A stretch of DNA of 64,000 nt, taken from contig NW_027490097.1 of the NCBI RefSeq assembly GCF_050948175.1, positions 2,170,001 through 2,234,000 of the forward strand, written 5' to 3'. This DNA is from Xylocopa sonorina (lineage: Eukaryota; Arthropoda; Insecta; Hymenoptera; Apidae). Position numbers and translations under genes: made by a program. The notes beneath the pieces are model-generated. The model saw only the letters and a program-made list of their open reading frames with translations. It did no database searches and had not been told where the DNA came from. Positions 27,355 through 41,110 of this stretch are shown piece after piece. Position 1 is the first letter of the stretch. Each line of letters starts with the position of its first letter.

Positions 27355-30300
27355 CGACACTTCCTTGCTAGGAAGTAGCGTTTGCAGATGTCTACGTACC
27401 GAAGCAATAGAGTTCTAATGCTTCTTAAATCGCGACATCGCATCTCATTTCTATGTTTCATGATAAGATATAATATTCAATGTGCAGTGTTATGTACTCC
27501 TCGTATTCACTTCAAAAGAAAGTAAATGCGACAATACCTTGCTAGGAAATAGCGTTTGCAGATGTCTCCGTAACGAAGAAATAGTGTTCTGATACTTCTT
27601 AAATCGTCATATCGCATCTCATATCTACGTTTCATGATAAGATATAATATTCATTGCGAAGTGTCATGTATACCTCGTATTCCCTTCAGAAGAATGTAAA
27701 TGCGACACTTCCTTGCTAGGAACTAGCGTTGGCAGATGTCTACGTATCGAGGCAATAGAGTTCTAATCCTTCTCAAAAAGCGATATCGCATCACATTCCT
27801 ATGTTTCATGATAAGATATAATATTCAATGTGCAGTGTTATGTACTCCTCGTATTCACTTCAAAAGAAAGTAAATGCGACACTTCCTTGCTGGGAAGTAG
27901 AGTTTGCAGATGTCTACGTATCGAAGCAATAGGGATCTAATGCTTCTTAAATCGCCATATCGCTTCTCATTTCTATGTTTCATGATAATATATAATATTC
28001 ACTGCAAAGTGTCATGTATACCTCGCATACACTTCCAATGAATGTAAATGCGACACTTCCTTGCTAGGAAATAGCGTTTGCAGATGTCTACGTATCGAAG
28101 CAATAGAGTTCTAATGCTTCTTAAATCGCGATATCGCATCTCATTTCTATGTTTCATGATAAGATATAATATTCATTGTGCTGTGCTATGTATACCTCGC
28201 ATCCACTTCAAAAGAATGTAAGTGCGGCACTTCCTTGCTAGGAAGTAGCGTTTGCAGATGTCTACGTACCGAAGCAATAGAGTTCTAATGCTTCTTATAT
28301 CGTCATATCGCATTTCATTTCTATGTTTCATGATAGGATATAATATTCATTGCGAAGTGTCATGTATACTTCGTATTTCTTTCAAAAGAATGTAAATGCG
28401 ACACTTCCTTGCTAGGAAATAGCGTTGGCAGATGTCTACGTATCGAAGCAATAGAGTTCTAATGCTTCTCAAAAAGCGATATCGCATCTCATTCCTATGT
28501 TTCATGATAAGATATAATATTCAATGTGCAGTGTTATGTACCCCTCGTATTCACTTCAAAAGAAAGTAAATGCGACAATACCTTGCTAGGAAATAGCGTT
28601 TGCAGATGTCTCCCTATCGAAGAAATAGATTTCTAATGCTTCTTAAATCGCGATATCGCATCTCATTCCTATGTTTCGTGATATGATATAATATTCATTG
28701 TGCAGTGTTATGTATACCTCGTATTCACTTGAAAAGAATGTAAATGCGATACTTCCTTGCTAGGAAATAGCGTTGGCAGATGTCTACGTATCGAAGCAAT
28801 AGAGTTCTAATGCTTCTCAAAAAGCGATATCGCATCTCATTCCTATGTTTCATGATAAGATATAATATTCATTGTGCAGTGTTATGTATACCTCGTATCC
28901 ACTTGAAAAGAATGTTAACGCGACACTTCCTTGCTAGGAAATAGCGTTTGCAGATGTCCAGGTATCGAAGCAATAGTGTTCTAATGCTTCTTAAATCGCG
29001 ATATCGCATCTCATTTCTATGTTTCATGATAAGATATAATATTCAATGTGCAGTGTTATGTACACCTCGTATTCACTTCAAAAGAAAGTAAATGCGACAC
29101 TTCCTTGCTAGGAAGTAGCGTTTGCAGATGTCTACGTACCGAAGCATTTGGGATCTAATGCTTCTTAAATCGCCGAATCGCTTCTCATTTCTATGTTTCA
29201 TGATAATATATAATATTCACTGCAAAGTGTCATGTATACCTCGCATACACTTCAAATGAATGTAAATGCGACACTTCCTTGCTAGGAAATAGCGTTTGCA
29301 GATGTCTACGTATCGAAGCAATAGAGTTCTAATGCTTCTTATATCGCGATATCGCATCTCATTTCTATGTTTCATGATAAGATATAATATTCATTGTGCA
29401 GTGTTATGTATACCTCGTATCCACTTGAAAGGAATGTTAACGCGACACTTCCTTGCTAGGAAATAGCGTTTGCAGATGTCCAGGTATCGAAGCAATAGTG
29501 TTCTAATGCTTCTTACATCGCGATATCGCATCTCATTTCTATGCTTCATGATAAGATAAAATATTCATTGTGCAGTGTTATGTATTCCTCGTATTCACTT
29601 GAAAAGACTGTAAATGCGACACTTCCTTGCTAGGAAGTAGCGTTAGCAGATGTCTACGTACCGAAGCAATGGAGTTCTAATGCTTCTTAAATCGTCATAT
29701 CGCATCTCATTTCTATGTCTCATGATAAGATAAAATATTCATTGCGAAGTGTCATTTATACCTCGTTCTCCTTTCAAAAGAATGTAAATGCGACACTACC
29801 TTGCTTGGAAATAGCGTTGGCAGATGTCTACGTACCGAAGAAATAGTGTTCTAATGCTTTTTAAATCGCGATATCGCATCTCATTTCTATGTTTCGTGAT
29901 AAGATATAATATTCATTGCGAAGTGTAACGTATACCTAGTATTCCTTTCAAAAGAATGTAAATGCAACACTTCCTTGCTAGGAAATAGCGTTGGCAGATG
30001 TCTACGTATCGAAGCAATAGTATTCTAATGCTTCTTAAATCGCCATATCGCATCTCATTTCTATGTTTCATGATAGGATATAATATTCATTGCGAAGTAT
30101 CATGTATACCTCGTATTCCCTACGGAAGAATGTAAATGCGACACTTCCTTGCTAGGAACTAGCGTTGGCAGATGTCTACGTATCGAAGCGATAGAGTTCT
30201 ATTCCTTCTCAAAAAGCGATATCGCATCTCATTCCTATGTTTCATGATAAGATATAATATTCAATGTGCAGTGTTATGTACTCCTCGTATTCACTTCAAA

Positions 30301-32226
30301 AGAAGGTAAATGCGACAATACCTTGCTAAGAAATAGCGTTTGCAGATGTCTCCGTAACGAAGAAACAGTGTTCTGATACTTCTTAAATCGCAATATCGCA
30401 TCTCCTTTCTATGTTTCGTGATATGATATAATATTCATTGCGAAGTGTCATGTGTACTTTGTATTCCTTTCAAAAGAATGTAAATACGACACTTCCTTGC
30501 TCGGAAATAGCGTTTGCAGATGTCTACGTATCGAAGCAATAGTGTTCTAATGCTTCTTAAATCGTCATATCGCATCTCATTTCTATGTTTCATGATAGGA
30601 TATAATATTCATTGCGAAGTGTCATGTATACCTCGTATTCCCTTCAGAAGAATGTAAATGCGACACTTCCTTGCTAGGAAGTAGCCTTTGCAGATATCTA
30701 CGTATCGAAGCAATAGTATTCTAATGCTTCTTAAATCGCCATATCGCATCTCATTTCTATGTTTCATGATAGGATATAATATTCATTGCGAAGTGTCATG
30801 TATGCCTCGTATTCCCTACGGAAGAATGTAAATGCGACACTTCCTTGCTAGGAACTAGCGTTGGCAGATGTCTACGTATCGAAGCGATAGAGTTCTAATC
30901 CTTCTCAAAAAGCGATATCGCATCTCATTCCTATGTTTCATGATAAGATATAATATTCAATGTGCAGTGTTATGTACTCCTCGTATTCACTTCAAAAGAA
31001 GGTAAATGCGACAATACCTTGCTAAGAAATAGCGTTTGCAGATGTCTCCGTAACGAAGAAATAGTGTTCTGATACTTCTTAAATCGCAATATCGCATCTC
31101 ATTTCTATGTTTCGTGATATGATATAATATTCATTGCGAAGTGTCATGTGTACTTCGTATTCCTTTCAAAAGAATGTAAATACGACACTTCCTTGCTCGG
31201 AAATAGCGTTTGCAGATGTCTACGTATCGAAGCAATAGTGTTCTAATGCTCCTTAAATCGTCATATCGCATCTCATTTCTATCTTTCATGATAGGATATA
31301 ATATTCATTGCGAAGTGTCATGTATACCTCGTATTCCCTTCAGAAGAATGTAAATGCGACACTTCCTTGCTAGGAACTAGCGTTGGCAGATGTCTACGTA
31401 TCGAGGCAATAGTGTTCTAATGCTTCTTAAACCGCGATATCGCATCTCATTTCTATGTTTCATGATAAGATATAATATTCAATGTGCAGTGTTATGTACA
31501 CCTCGTATTCACTTCAAAAGAAAGTAAATGCGACACTTCCTTGCTAGGAAGTAGCGTTTGCAGATGTCTACGTATCGAAGCAATAGGGATCTAATGCTTC
31601 TTAATTCGCCAAATCGCTTCTCATTTCTATGTTTCATGATAATATATAATATTCACTGCAAAGTGTCATGTACACCTCGCATACACTTCAAATGAATGTA
31701 AATGCGACACTTCCTTGCTAGGAAATAGCGTTTGCAGATGTCTACGTATCGAAGCAATATAGTTCTAATGTTTCTTATATCGCCATATCGCATCTCATTT
31801 CTATGTTTCATGATAAGATATAATATTCATTGTGCAGTGTTATGTATACCTCGTATTCACTTGAAAAGAATGAAAATGCGACACTTCATTGCTAGGAAGT
31901 ATCGTTTGCAGATGTCTACGTATCGAAGCAATAGTGTTCTGAAGCTTCTTAAATCGCGATATCGCATCTCATTCCTATGTTTCATGATAAGATATAATAT
32001 TCATTGTGCAGTGTTATGTATTCCTCGTATTCACTTGAAAAGACTGTAAATGCGACACTTCCTTGCTAGGAAGTAGCGTTAGCAGATGTCTACGTATCGT
32101 AGCATTAGAGTTCTAATGCTTCTCGAAACCCGATCTCGCTACTCATTACTATGTTTCATGATAATATATGATACTCATTGTGGAGTGTTATGTATACCTC
32201 GTATTCACTTCAAAAGAATCTAAATG
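27355..32226 (+). repeat. Higher-order block A (28 monomers, 4872 bp)
   Basis: Near-identical to the following block at 32227-36750. The variant TGGGAAGTAGAGTTTGCAG is at 27891 here and 32763 there (offset 4872). Further along, the offset falls to 4524: an open frame starting at 31732 has its twin at 36256. Block A therefore has two monomers that block B lacks, near 28.9-29.3 kb. Confidence 0.85.
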
Positions 32227-35200
32227 CGACACTTCCTTGCTAGGAAGTAGCGTTTGCAGATGTCTACGTACCGAAGCAATAGAGTTCTAATGCTTCTTAA
32301 ATCGCGACATCGCATCTCATTTCTATGTTTCATGATAAGATATAATATTCAATGTGCAGTGTTATGTACTCCTCGTATTCACTTCAAAAGAAAGTAAATG
32401 CGACAATACCTTGCTAGGAAATAGCGTTTGCAGATGTCTCCGTAACGAAGAAATAGTGTTCTGATACTTCTTAAATCGTCATATCGCATCTCATATCTAC
32501 GTTTCATGATAAGATATAATATTCATTGCGAAGTGTCATGTATACCTCGTATTCCCTTCAGAAGAATGTAAATGCGACACTTCCTTGCTAGGAACTAGCG
32601 TTGGCAGATGTCTACGTATCGAGGCAATAGAGTTCTAATCCTTCTCAAAAAGCGATATCGCATCACATTCCTATGTTTCATGATAAGATATAATATTCAA
32701 TGTGCAGTGTTATGTACTCCTCGTATTCACTTCAAAAGAAAGTAAATGCGACACTTCCTTGCTGGGAAGTAGAGTTTGCAGATGTCTACGTATCGAAGCA
32801 ATAGGGATCTAATGCTTCTTAAATCGCCATATCGCTTCTCATTTCTATGTTTCATGATAATATATAATATTCACTGCAAAGTGTCATGTATACCTCGCAT
32901 ACACTTCCAATGAATGTAAATGCGACACTTCCTTGCTAGGAAATAGCGTTTGCAGATGTCTACGTATCGAAGCAATAGAGTTCTAATGCTTCTTAAATCG
33001 CGATATCGCATCTCATTTCTATGTTTCATGATAAGATATAATATTCATTGTGCTGTGCTATGTATACCTCGCATCCACTTCAAAAGAATGTAAGTGCGGC
33101 ACTTCCTTGCTAGGAAGTAGCGTTTGCAGATGTCTACGTACCGAAGCAATAGAGTTCTAATGCTTCTTATATCGTCATATCGCATTTCATTTCTATGTTT
33201 CATGATAGGATATAATATTCATTGCGAAGTGTCATGTATACTTCGTATTTCTTTCAAAAGAATGTAAATGCGACACTTCCTTGCTAGGAAATAGCGTTGG
33301 CAGATGTCTACGTATCGAAGCAATAGAGTTCTAATGCTTCTCAAAAAGCGATATCGCATCTCATTCCTATGTTTCATGATAAGATATAATATTCAATGTG
33401 CAGTGTTATGTACCCCTCGTATTCACTTCAAAAGAAAGTAAATGCGACAATACCTTGCTAGGAAATAGCGTTTGCAGATGTCTCCCTATCGAAGAAATAG
33501 ATTTCTAATGCTTCTTAAATCGCGATATCGCATCTCATTCCTATGTTTCGTGATATGATATAATATTCATTGTGCAGTGTTATGTATACCTCGTATCCAC
33601 TTGAAAAGAATGTAAATGCGATACTTCCTTGCTAGGAAATAGCGTTGGCAGATGTCTACGTATCGAAGCAATAGAGTTCTAATGCTTCTCAAAAAGCGAT
33701 ATCGCATCTCATTCCTATGTTTCATGATAAGATATAATATTCATTGTGCAGTGTTATGTATACCTCGTATCCACTTGAAAAGAATGTTAACGCGACACTT
33801 CCTTGCTAGGAAATAGCGTTTGCAGATGTCTACGTATCGAAGCAATAGAGTTCTAATGCTTCTTATATCGCGATATCGCATCTCATTTCTATGTTTCATG
33901 ATAAGATATAATATTCATTGTGCAGTGTTATGTATACCTCGTATCCACTTGAAAGGAATGTTAACGCGACACTTCCTTGCTAGGAAATAGCGTTTGCAGA
34001 TGTCCAGGTATCGAAGCAATAGTGTTCTAATGCTTCTTACATCGCGATATCGCATCTCATTTCTATGCTTCATGATAAGATAAAATATTCATTGTGCAGT
34101 GTTATGTATTCCTCGTATTCACTTGAAAAGACTGTAAATGCGACACTTCCTTGCTAGGAAGTAGCGTTAGCAGATGTCTACGTACCGAAGCAATGGAGTT
34201 CTAATGCTTCTTAAATCGTCATATCGCATCTCATTTCTATGTCTCATGATAAGATAAAATATTCATTGCGAAGTGTCATTTATACCTCGTTCTCCTTTCA
34301 AAAGAATGTAAATGCGACACTACCTTGCTTGGAAATAGCGTTGGCAGATGTCTACGTACCGAAGAAATAGTGTTCTAATGCTTTTTAAATCGCGATATCG
34401 CATCTCATTTCTATGTTTCGTGATAAGATATAATATTCATTGCGAAGTGTAACGTATACCTAGTATTCCTTTCAAAAGAATGTAAATGCAACACTTCCTT
34501 GCTAGGAAATAGCGTTGGCAGATGTCTACGTATCGAAGCAATAGTATTCTAATGCTTCTTAAATCGCCATATCGCATCTCATTTCTATGTTTCATGATAG
34601 GATATAATATTCATTGCGAAGTATCATGTATACCTCGTATTCCCTACGGAAGAATGTAAATGCGACACTTCCTTGCTAGGAACTAGCGTTGGCAGATGTC
34701 TACGTATCGAAGCGATAGAGTTCTAATCCTTCTCAAAAAGCGATATCGCATCTCATTCCTACGTTTCATGATAAGATATAATATTCAATGTGCAGTGTTA
34801 TGTACTCCTCGTATTCACTTCAAAAGAAGGTAAATGCGACAATACCTTGCTAAGAAATAGCGTTTGCAGATGTCTCCGTAACGAAGAAACAGTGTTCTGA
34901 TACTTCTTAAATCGCAATATCGCATCTCCTTTCTATGTTTCGTGATATGATATAATATTCATTGCGAAGTGTCATGTGTACTTTGTATTCCTTTCAAAAG
35001 AATGTAAATACGACACTTCCTTGCTCGGAAATAGCGTTTGCAGATGTCTACGTATCGAAGCAATAGTGTTCTAATGCTTCTTAAATCGTCATATCGCATC
35101 TCATTTCTATGTTTCATGATAGGATATAATATTCATTGCGAAGTGTCATGTATACCTCGTATTCCCTTCAGAAGAATGTAAATGCGACACTTCCTTGCTA

Positions 35201-36750
35201 GGAAGTAGCCTTTGCAGATATCTACGTATCGAAGCAATAGTATTCTAATGCTTCTTAAATCGCCATATCGCATCTCATTTCTATGTTTCATGATAGGATA
35301 TAATATTCATTGCGAAGTGTCATGTATGCCTCGTATTCCCTACGGAAGAATGTAAATGCGACACTTCCTTGCTAGGAACTAGCGTTGGCAGATGTCTACG
35401 TATCGAAGCGATAGAGTTCTAATCCTTCTCAAAAAGCGATATCGCATCTCATTCCTACGTTTCATGATAAGATATAATATTCAATGTGCAGTGTTATGTA
35501 CTCCTCGTATTCACTTCAAAAGAAGGTAAATGCGACAATACCTTGCTAAGAAATAGCGTTTGCAGATGTCTCCGTAACGAAGAAATAGTGTTCTGATACT
35601 TCTTAAATCGCAATATCGCATCTCATTTCTATGTTTCGTGATATGATATAATATTCATTGCGAAGTGTCATGTGTACTTCGTATTCCTTTCAAAAGAATG
35701 TAAATACGACACTTCCTTGCTCGGAAATAGCGTTTGCAGATGTCTACGTATCGAAGCAATAGTGTTCTAATGCTCCTTAAATCGTCATATCGCGTCTCAT
35801 TTCTATCTTTCATGATAGGATATAATATTCATTGCGAAGTGTCATGTATACCTCGTATTCCCTTCAGAAGAATGTAAATGCGACACTTCCTTGCTAGGAA
35901 CTAGCGTTGGCAGATGTCTACGTATCGAGGCAATAGTGTTCTAATGCTTCTTAAACCGCGATATCGCATCTCATTTCTATGTTTCATGATAAGATATAAT
36001 ATTCAATGTGCAGTGTTATGTACACCTCGTATTCACTTCAAAAGAAAGTAAATGCGACACTTCCTTGCTAGGAAGTAGCGTTTGCAGATGTCTACGTATC
36101 GAAGCAATAGGGATCTAATGCTTCTTAATTCGCCAAATCGCTTCTCATTTCTATGTTTCATGATAATATATAATATTCACTGCAAAGTGTCATGTACACC
36201 TCGCATACACTTCAAATGAATGTAAATGCGACACTTCCTTGCTAGGAAATAGCGTTTGCAGATGTCTACGTATCGAAGCAATATAGTTCTAATGTTTCTT
36301 ATATCGCCATATCGCATCTCATTTCTATGTTTCATGATAAGATATAATATTCATTGTGCAGTGTTATGTATACCTCGTATTCACTTGAAAAGAATGAAAA
36401 TGCGACACTTCATTGCTAGGAAGTATCGTTTGCAGATGTCTACGTATCGAAGCAATAGTGTTCTGAAGCTTCTTAAATCGCGATATCGCATCTCATTCCT
36501 ATGTTTCATGATAAGATATAATATTCATTGTGCAGTGTTATGTATTCCTCGTATTCACTTGAAAAGACTGTAAATGCGACACTTCCTTGCTAGGAAGTAG
36601 CGTTAGCAGATGTCTACGTATCGTAGCATTAGAGTTCTAATGCTTCTCAAAACCCGATCTCGCTACTCATTACTATGTTTCATGATAATATATGATACTC
36701 ATTGTGGAGTGTTATGTATACCTCGTATTCACTTCAAAAGAATCTAAATG
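32227..36750 (+). repeat. Higher-order block B (26 monomers, 4524 bp)
   Basis: Second copy of block A, with a two-monomer deletion relative to it near 33.8 kb. Matching is essentially continuous with few single-base differences. Its last part (about 33.8-36.6 kb) reappears inside the next tandem unit at 44.1-46.8 kb. Confidence 0.85.
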
Positions 36751-39700
36751 CGACACTTCCTTGCTAGGAAATAGCGTTTGCAGATATCTACATATCGAAG
36801 AAATAGATTTCTATAGCTTGCTAATTCGCGATATCGCATCTCAAATCTATGTTTCATGATAATATATAATATTCATTGCGAAGTGTCATGTATACCTCGC
36901 AAACACTTCAAATGAATGTGAATGCGACAGTTCCTTGCTAGGAAATAGTGTTTGCAGATATCTACGTATCGAAGCAATAGAGTTCTAAAGCTTCTTAAAT
37001 CGCGATATCGCATCTCATTTCTATGTTTCGTGATAAGATATAATATTTATTGCGAAGTGTAACGTATACCTCGTATTACTTTCAAAAGAATGTAAATGCG
37101 ACACTTCCTTGCTAGGAAGTAGCGTTTGCAGATGTCTACGTATCGAAGCAACAGAGTTCTAATGCTTCTTAAATCGCGATATCGCACCTCATTTCTATGT
37201 TTCATGATAAGATATAATATTCATTGTGTAGTGTTATGTTTATCTCATCTATACTTCAAATGAATGTAAATGCGGCACTTCCTTGCTAGGAAATAGCGTT
37301 TGCAGATGTCTGCGTATCGTGGCAGTAGAGTTCTAATGCTTCTCAAAACTCGATATCGCATCTCATTTCTATGTTTCACGACAATGTAGAATATTCATTG
37401 CGAAGTGTCATGTATACCTCGCATACAATTCAAACGAATGTGAATGCGACAGTTCCTTGCTGGGAAGTAGTGTTTGCAGATGTCTACGTATCGAAGCAAT
37501 AGAGTTGTAATGCTTCTTAAATCGTCATATCGCATCTCATTTCTATGTTTCATGATAAGATATAATATTCATTGTGCAGTGTTATGTATATCTCGTCTAT
37601 ACTTCAAATGGATGTAAATGCGACACTTCCTTGCTAGGAAATAGCGTTTGCAGATGTCTACGTATCGTGGCATTAGAGTCCTAATGCTTCTCAAAACGCG
37701 AAATCGCTACTCATTACTATGTTTCATGATAATATATAATATTCATTGTGGAGTGTTATATATACCTCGCATACACTTCAAATGAATGTGAATGCGACAG
37801 CTCCTTGCTAGGAAATAGCGTTTGCAGATATCTACGTATCGTGGCATTAGAGGTCTAATGCTTCTCAGTACGCGATAACGCTTCGCATTACTATGTTTCA
37901 TGATAATATATAATATTCATTGCCATGTGTCATGTATACCTCGCATACAATTCAAAAGAATGTAAATGCGACACTCCCTTGATAGGAAGTAGCGTTTGCA
38001 GATATCCACGTATCGAAGCAATAGAGTTCTAATGCTTCTCAAAACGCGATATCGCTACTCATTACTATGTTTCATGATAATATATAATATTCATTGTCGA
38101 GTGTTATGTATACCTCGTATTCACTTCAAAAGAATGTAAATGCGACACTTCCTTGCTAGGAAGTAGCGTTTGCAGATGTCTACGTATCGAAGCAATATAG
38201 CTCTAAATCTTTCTAATTCGCGATATCGCATCTCACTTCTATGTTTCATGATAAGATATAATATTCATTGCGAAGTGTCACGTATACCACGTATTCCTTC
38301 CAAAAGAATGTAAATGCTTGCTAGGAAGTAGCGTTTGCAGATGTCAACGTATCGAAGCAATAGTGTTCTAATGCTTCTTAAATCGCGATATCGCATCTCA
38401 TTTCTATGTTTCATGATAAGATATAATATTCATTGTGCAGTGTTATTCTTACCTCGTATTCACTTCAAAAGAATGTAAATGCCACACTTCCTTGCTAGGA
38501 AATAGCGTTTGCAGATGTCTACGTATCGTTCCATTAGATTTCTAATGCTTCTCAAAACTCGATATCGCTACTCATTACCATGTTTCATTATAATTAATAA
38601 TATTCACTGTGGAGTTTTATGTATACCTCGTATTCACTTCAAAAGAATGTAAATGCGACACTTCCTTGCTAGGAAATAGCGTTTGCAGATGTCTACGTAT
38701 CGAAGCAATAGGGATCTAATGCTTCTTAAATCGCCATATCGGTTCTCATTTCTATGTTTCATGACAATATATAATATTCACTGCGAAGTGTCATGTATAC
38801 CTCGCATACTCTTCAAATGAATGAAAATGCGACACTTCCTTGCTAGGAAGTAGCGTTAGCAGATGTCTACGTATCGAAGCAATAGTGTTCTAATGCTTCT
38901 TAAATCGCGATATCGCATCTCATATCTATGTTTCATGATAATATATAATATTCATTGCGAAGTGTCATGTATACCTCGCATACACTTCAAATGAATGTGA
39001 ATGCGACAGTTCCTTGCTAGGAAATAGTGTTTGCACATATCTAGTATCGAAGCAATAGAGTTCTAAAGCTTCTTAAATCGCGATATCGCATCTCATTTCT
39101 ATGTTTCATGATAAGATATAATATTCATTGTGCAGTGTCATGTATACCTCGTATTCCTTTCAAAAGAATGTAAATGCGACACTTCCTTGCTAGAAAGTAT
39201 GGTTTGCAGATGTCTTCGTATCGAACCAATAGACTTCTAATGCTTCTTAAATCGTCATATCGCATCTCGTTTCTATGTTTCATGATAAGACATAATATCT
39301 GTTGTGCTGTGTTATGTATATCTCGTCTATACTTCAAATGAATGTAAATGCTACACTTCCTTGCTAGGAAATAGCGTTTGCAGATGTCTACGTTTCGTGG
39401 CAATAGAATTCTAATGCTTCTCAAAACGCGATATCGCTTCTCATTTCTATGTTTCATGATAATATATAATTTTCATTGCGATGTGTTATGTATACCTCGT
39501 ATTCACTTCAAAAGAATGTAAACGCGACACTTCCTTGCCAGGAAATAGCGTTTGCAGATGTCTACGTATCGAAGCAATAGAGTTCTAATGCTTCTTATAT
39601 CGCGATATCGCATCTCATTTCTATGTTTCATGATAAGATATAATATTCATTGTGCAGTGTTATGTATACCTCGTATCCACTTGAAAAGAATGTTAACGCG

Positions 39701-41110
39701 ACACTTCCTTGCTAGGAAATAGCGTTTGCAGATGTCCAGGTATCGAAGCAATAGTGTTCTAATGCTTCTTACATCGCGATATCGCATCTCATTTCTATGC
39801 TTCATGATAAGATAAAATATTCATTGTGCAGTGTTATGTATTCCTCGTATTCACTTGAAAAGACTGTAAATGCGACACTTCCTTGCTAGGAAGTAGCGTT
39901 AGCAGATGTCTACGTACCGAAGCAATGGAGTTCTAATGCTTCTTAAATCGTCATATCGCATCTCATTTCTATGTTTCATGATAAGATAAAATATTCATTG
40001 CGAAGTGTCATTTATACCTCGTTCTCCTTTCAAAAGAATGTAAATGCGACACTACCTTGCTTGGAAATAGCGTTGGCAGATGTCTACGTACCGAAGAAAT
40101 AGTGTTCTAATGCTTTTTAAATCGCGATATCGCATCTCATTTCTATGTTTCGTGATAAGATATAATATTCATTGCGAAGTGTAACGTATACCTAGTATTC
40201 CTTTCAAAAGAATGTAAATGCGACACTTCCTTGCTAGGAAATAGCGTTGGCAGATGTCTACGTATCGAAGCAATAGTATTCTAATGCTTCTTAAATCGCC
40301 ATATCGCATCTCATTTCTATGTTTCATGATAGGATATAATATTCATTGCGAAGTATCATGTATACCTCGTATTCCCTACGGAAGAATGTAAATGCGACAC
40401 TTCCTTGCTAGGAACTAGCGTTGGCAGATGTCTACGTATCGAAGCGATAGAGTGCTAATCCTTCTCAAAAAGCGATATCGCATCTCATTCCTATGTTTCA
40501 TGATAAGATATAATATTCATTGTGCAGTGTTATGTATTCCTCGTATTCACTTGAAAAGACTGTAAATGCGACACTTCCTTGCTAGGAAGTAGCGTTAGCA
40601 GATGTCTACGTATCGTAGCATTAGAGTTCTAATGCTTCTCAAAACCCGATCTCGCTACTCATTACTATGTTTCATGATAATATATGATACTCATTGTGGA
40701 GTGTTATGTATACCTCGTATTCACTTCAAAAGAATCTAAATGCGACACTTCCTTGCTAGGAAATAGCGTTTGCAGATATCTACATATCGAAGAAATAGAT
40801 TTCTATAGCTTGCTAATTCGCGATATCGCATCTCAAATCTATGTTTCATGATAATATATAATATTCATTGCGAAGTGTCATGTATACCTCGCAAACACTT
40901 CAAATGAATGTGAATGCGACAGTTCCTTGCTAGGAAATAGTGTTTGCAGATATCTACGTATCGAAGCAATAGAGTTCTAAAGCTTCTTAAATCGCGATAT
41001 CGCATCTCATTTCTATGTTTCGTGATAAGATATAATATTTATTGCGAAGTGTAACGTATACCTCGTATTACTTTCAAAAGAATGTAAATGCGACACTTCC
41101 TTGCTAGGAA
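36597..41110 (+). repeat. Tandem higher-order unit E1 (4514 bp)
   Basis: First of three tandem copies. CGTTAGCAGATGTCTACG with the following TATCGTAGC is at 36601, 41115 and 46847. The unit contains one monomer lacking 10 bp (TAAATGCTTGCTAGG at 38311), so its length is 26 x 174 - 10. It agrees with E2 to about 40518, then skips seven monomers that E2 has. The last three monomers (from 40593) are themselves duplicated at 41115 (522 bp). Confidence 0.85.
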
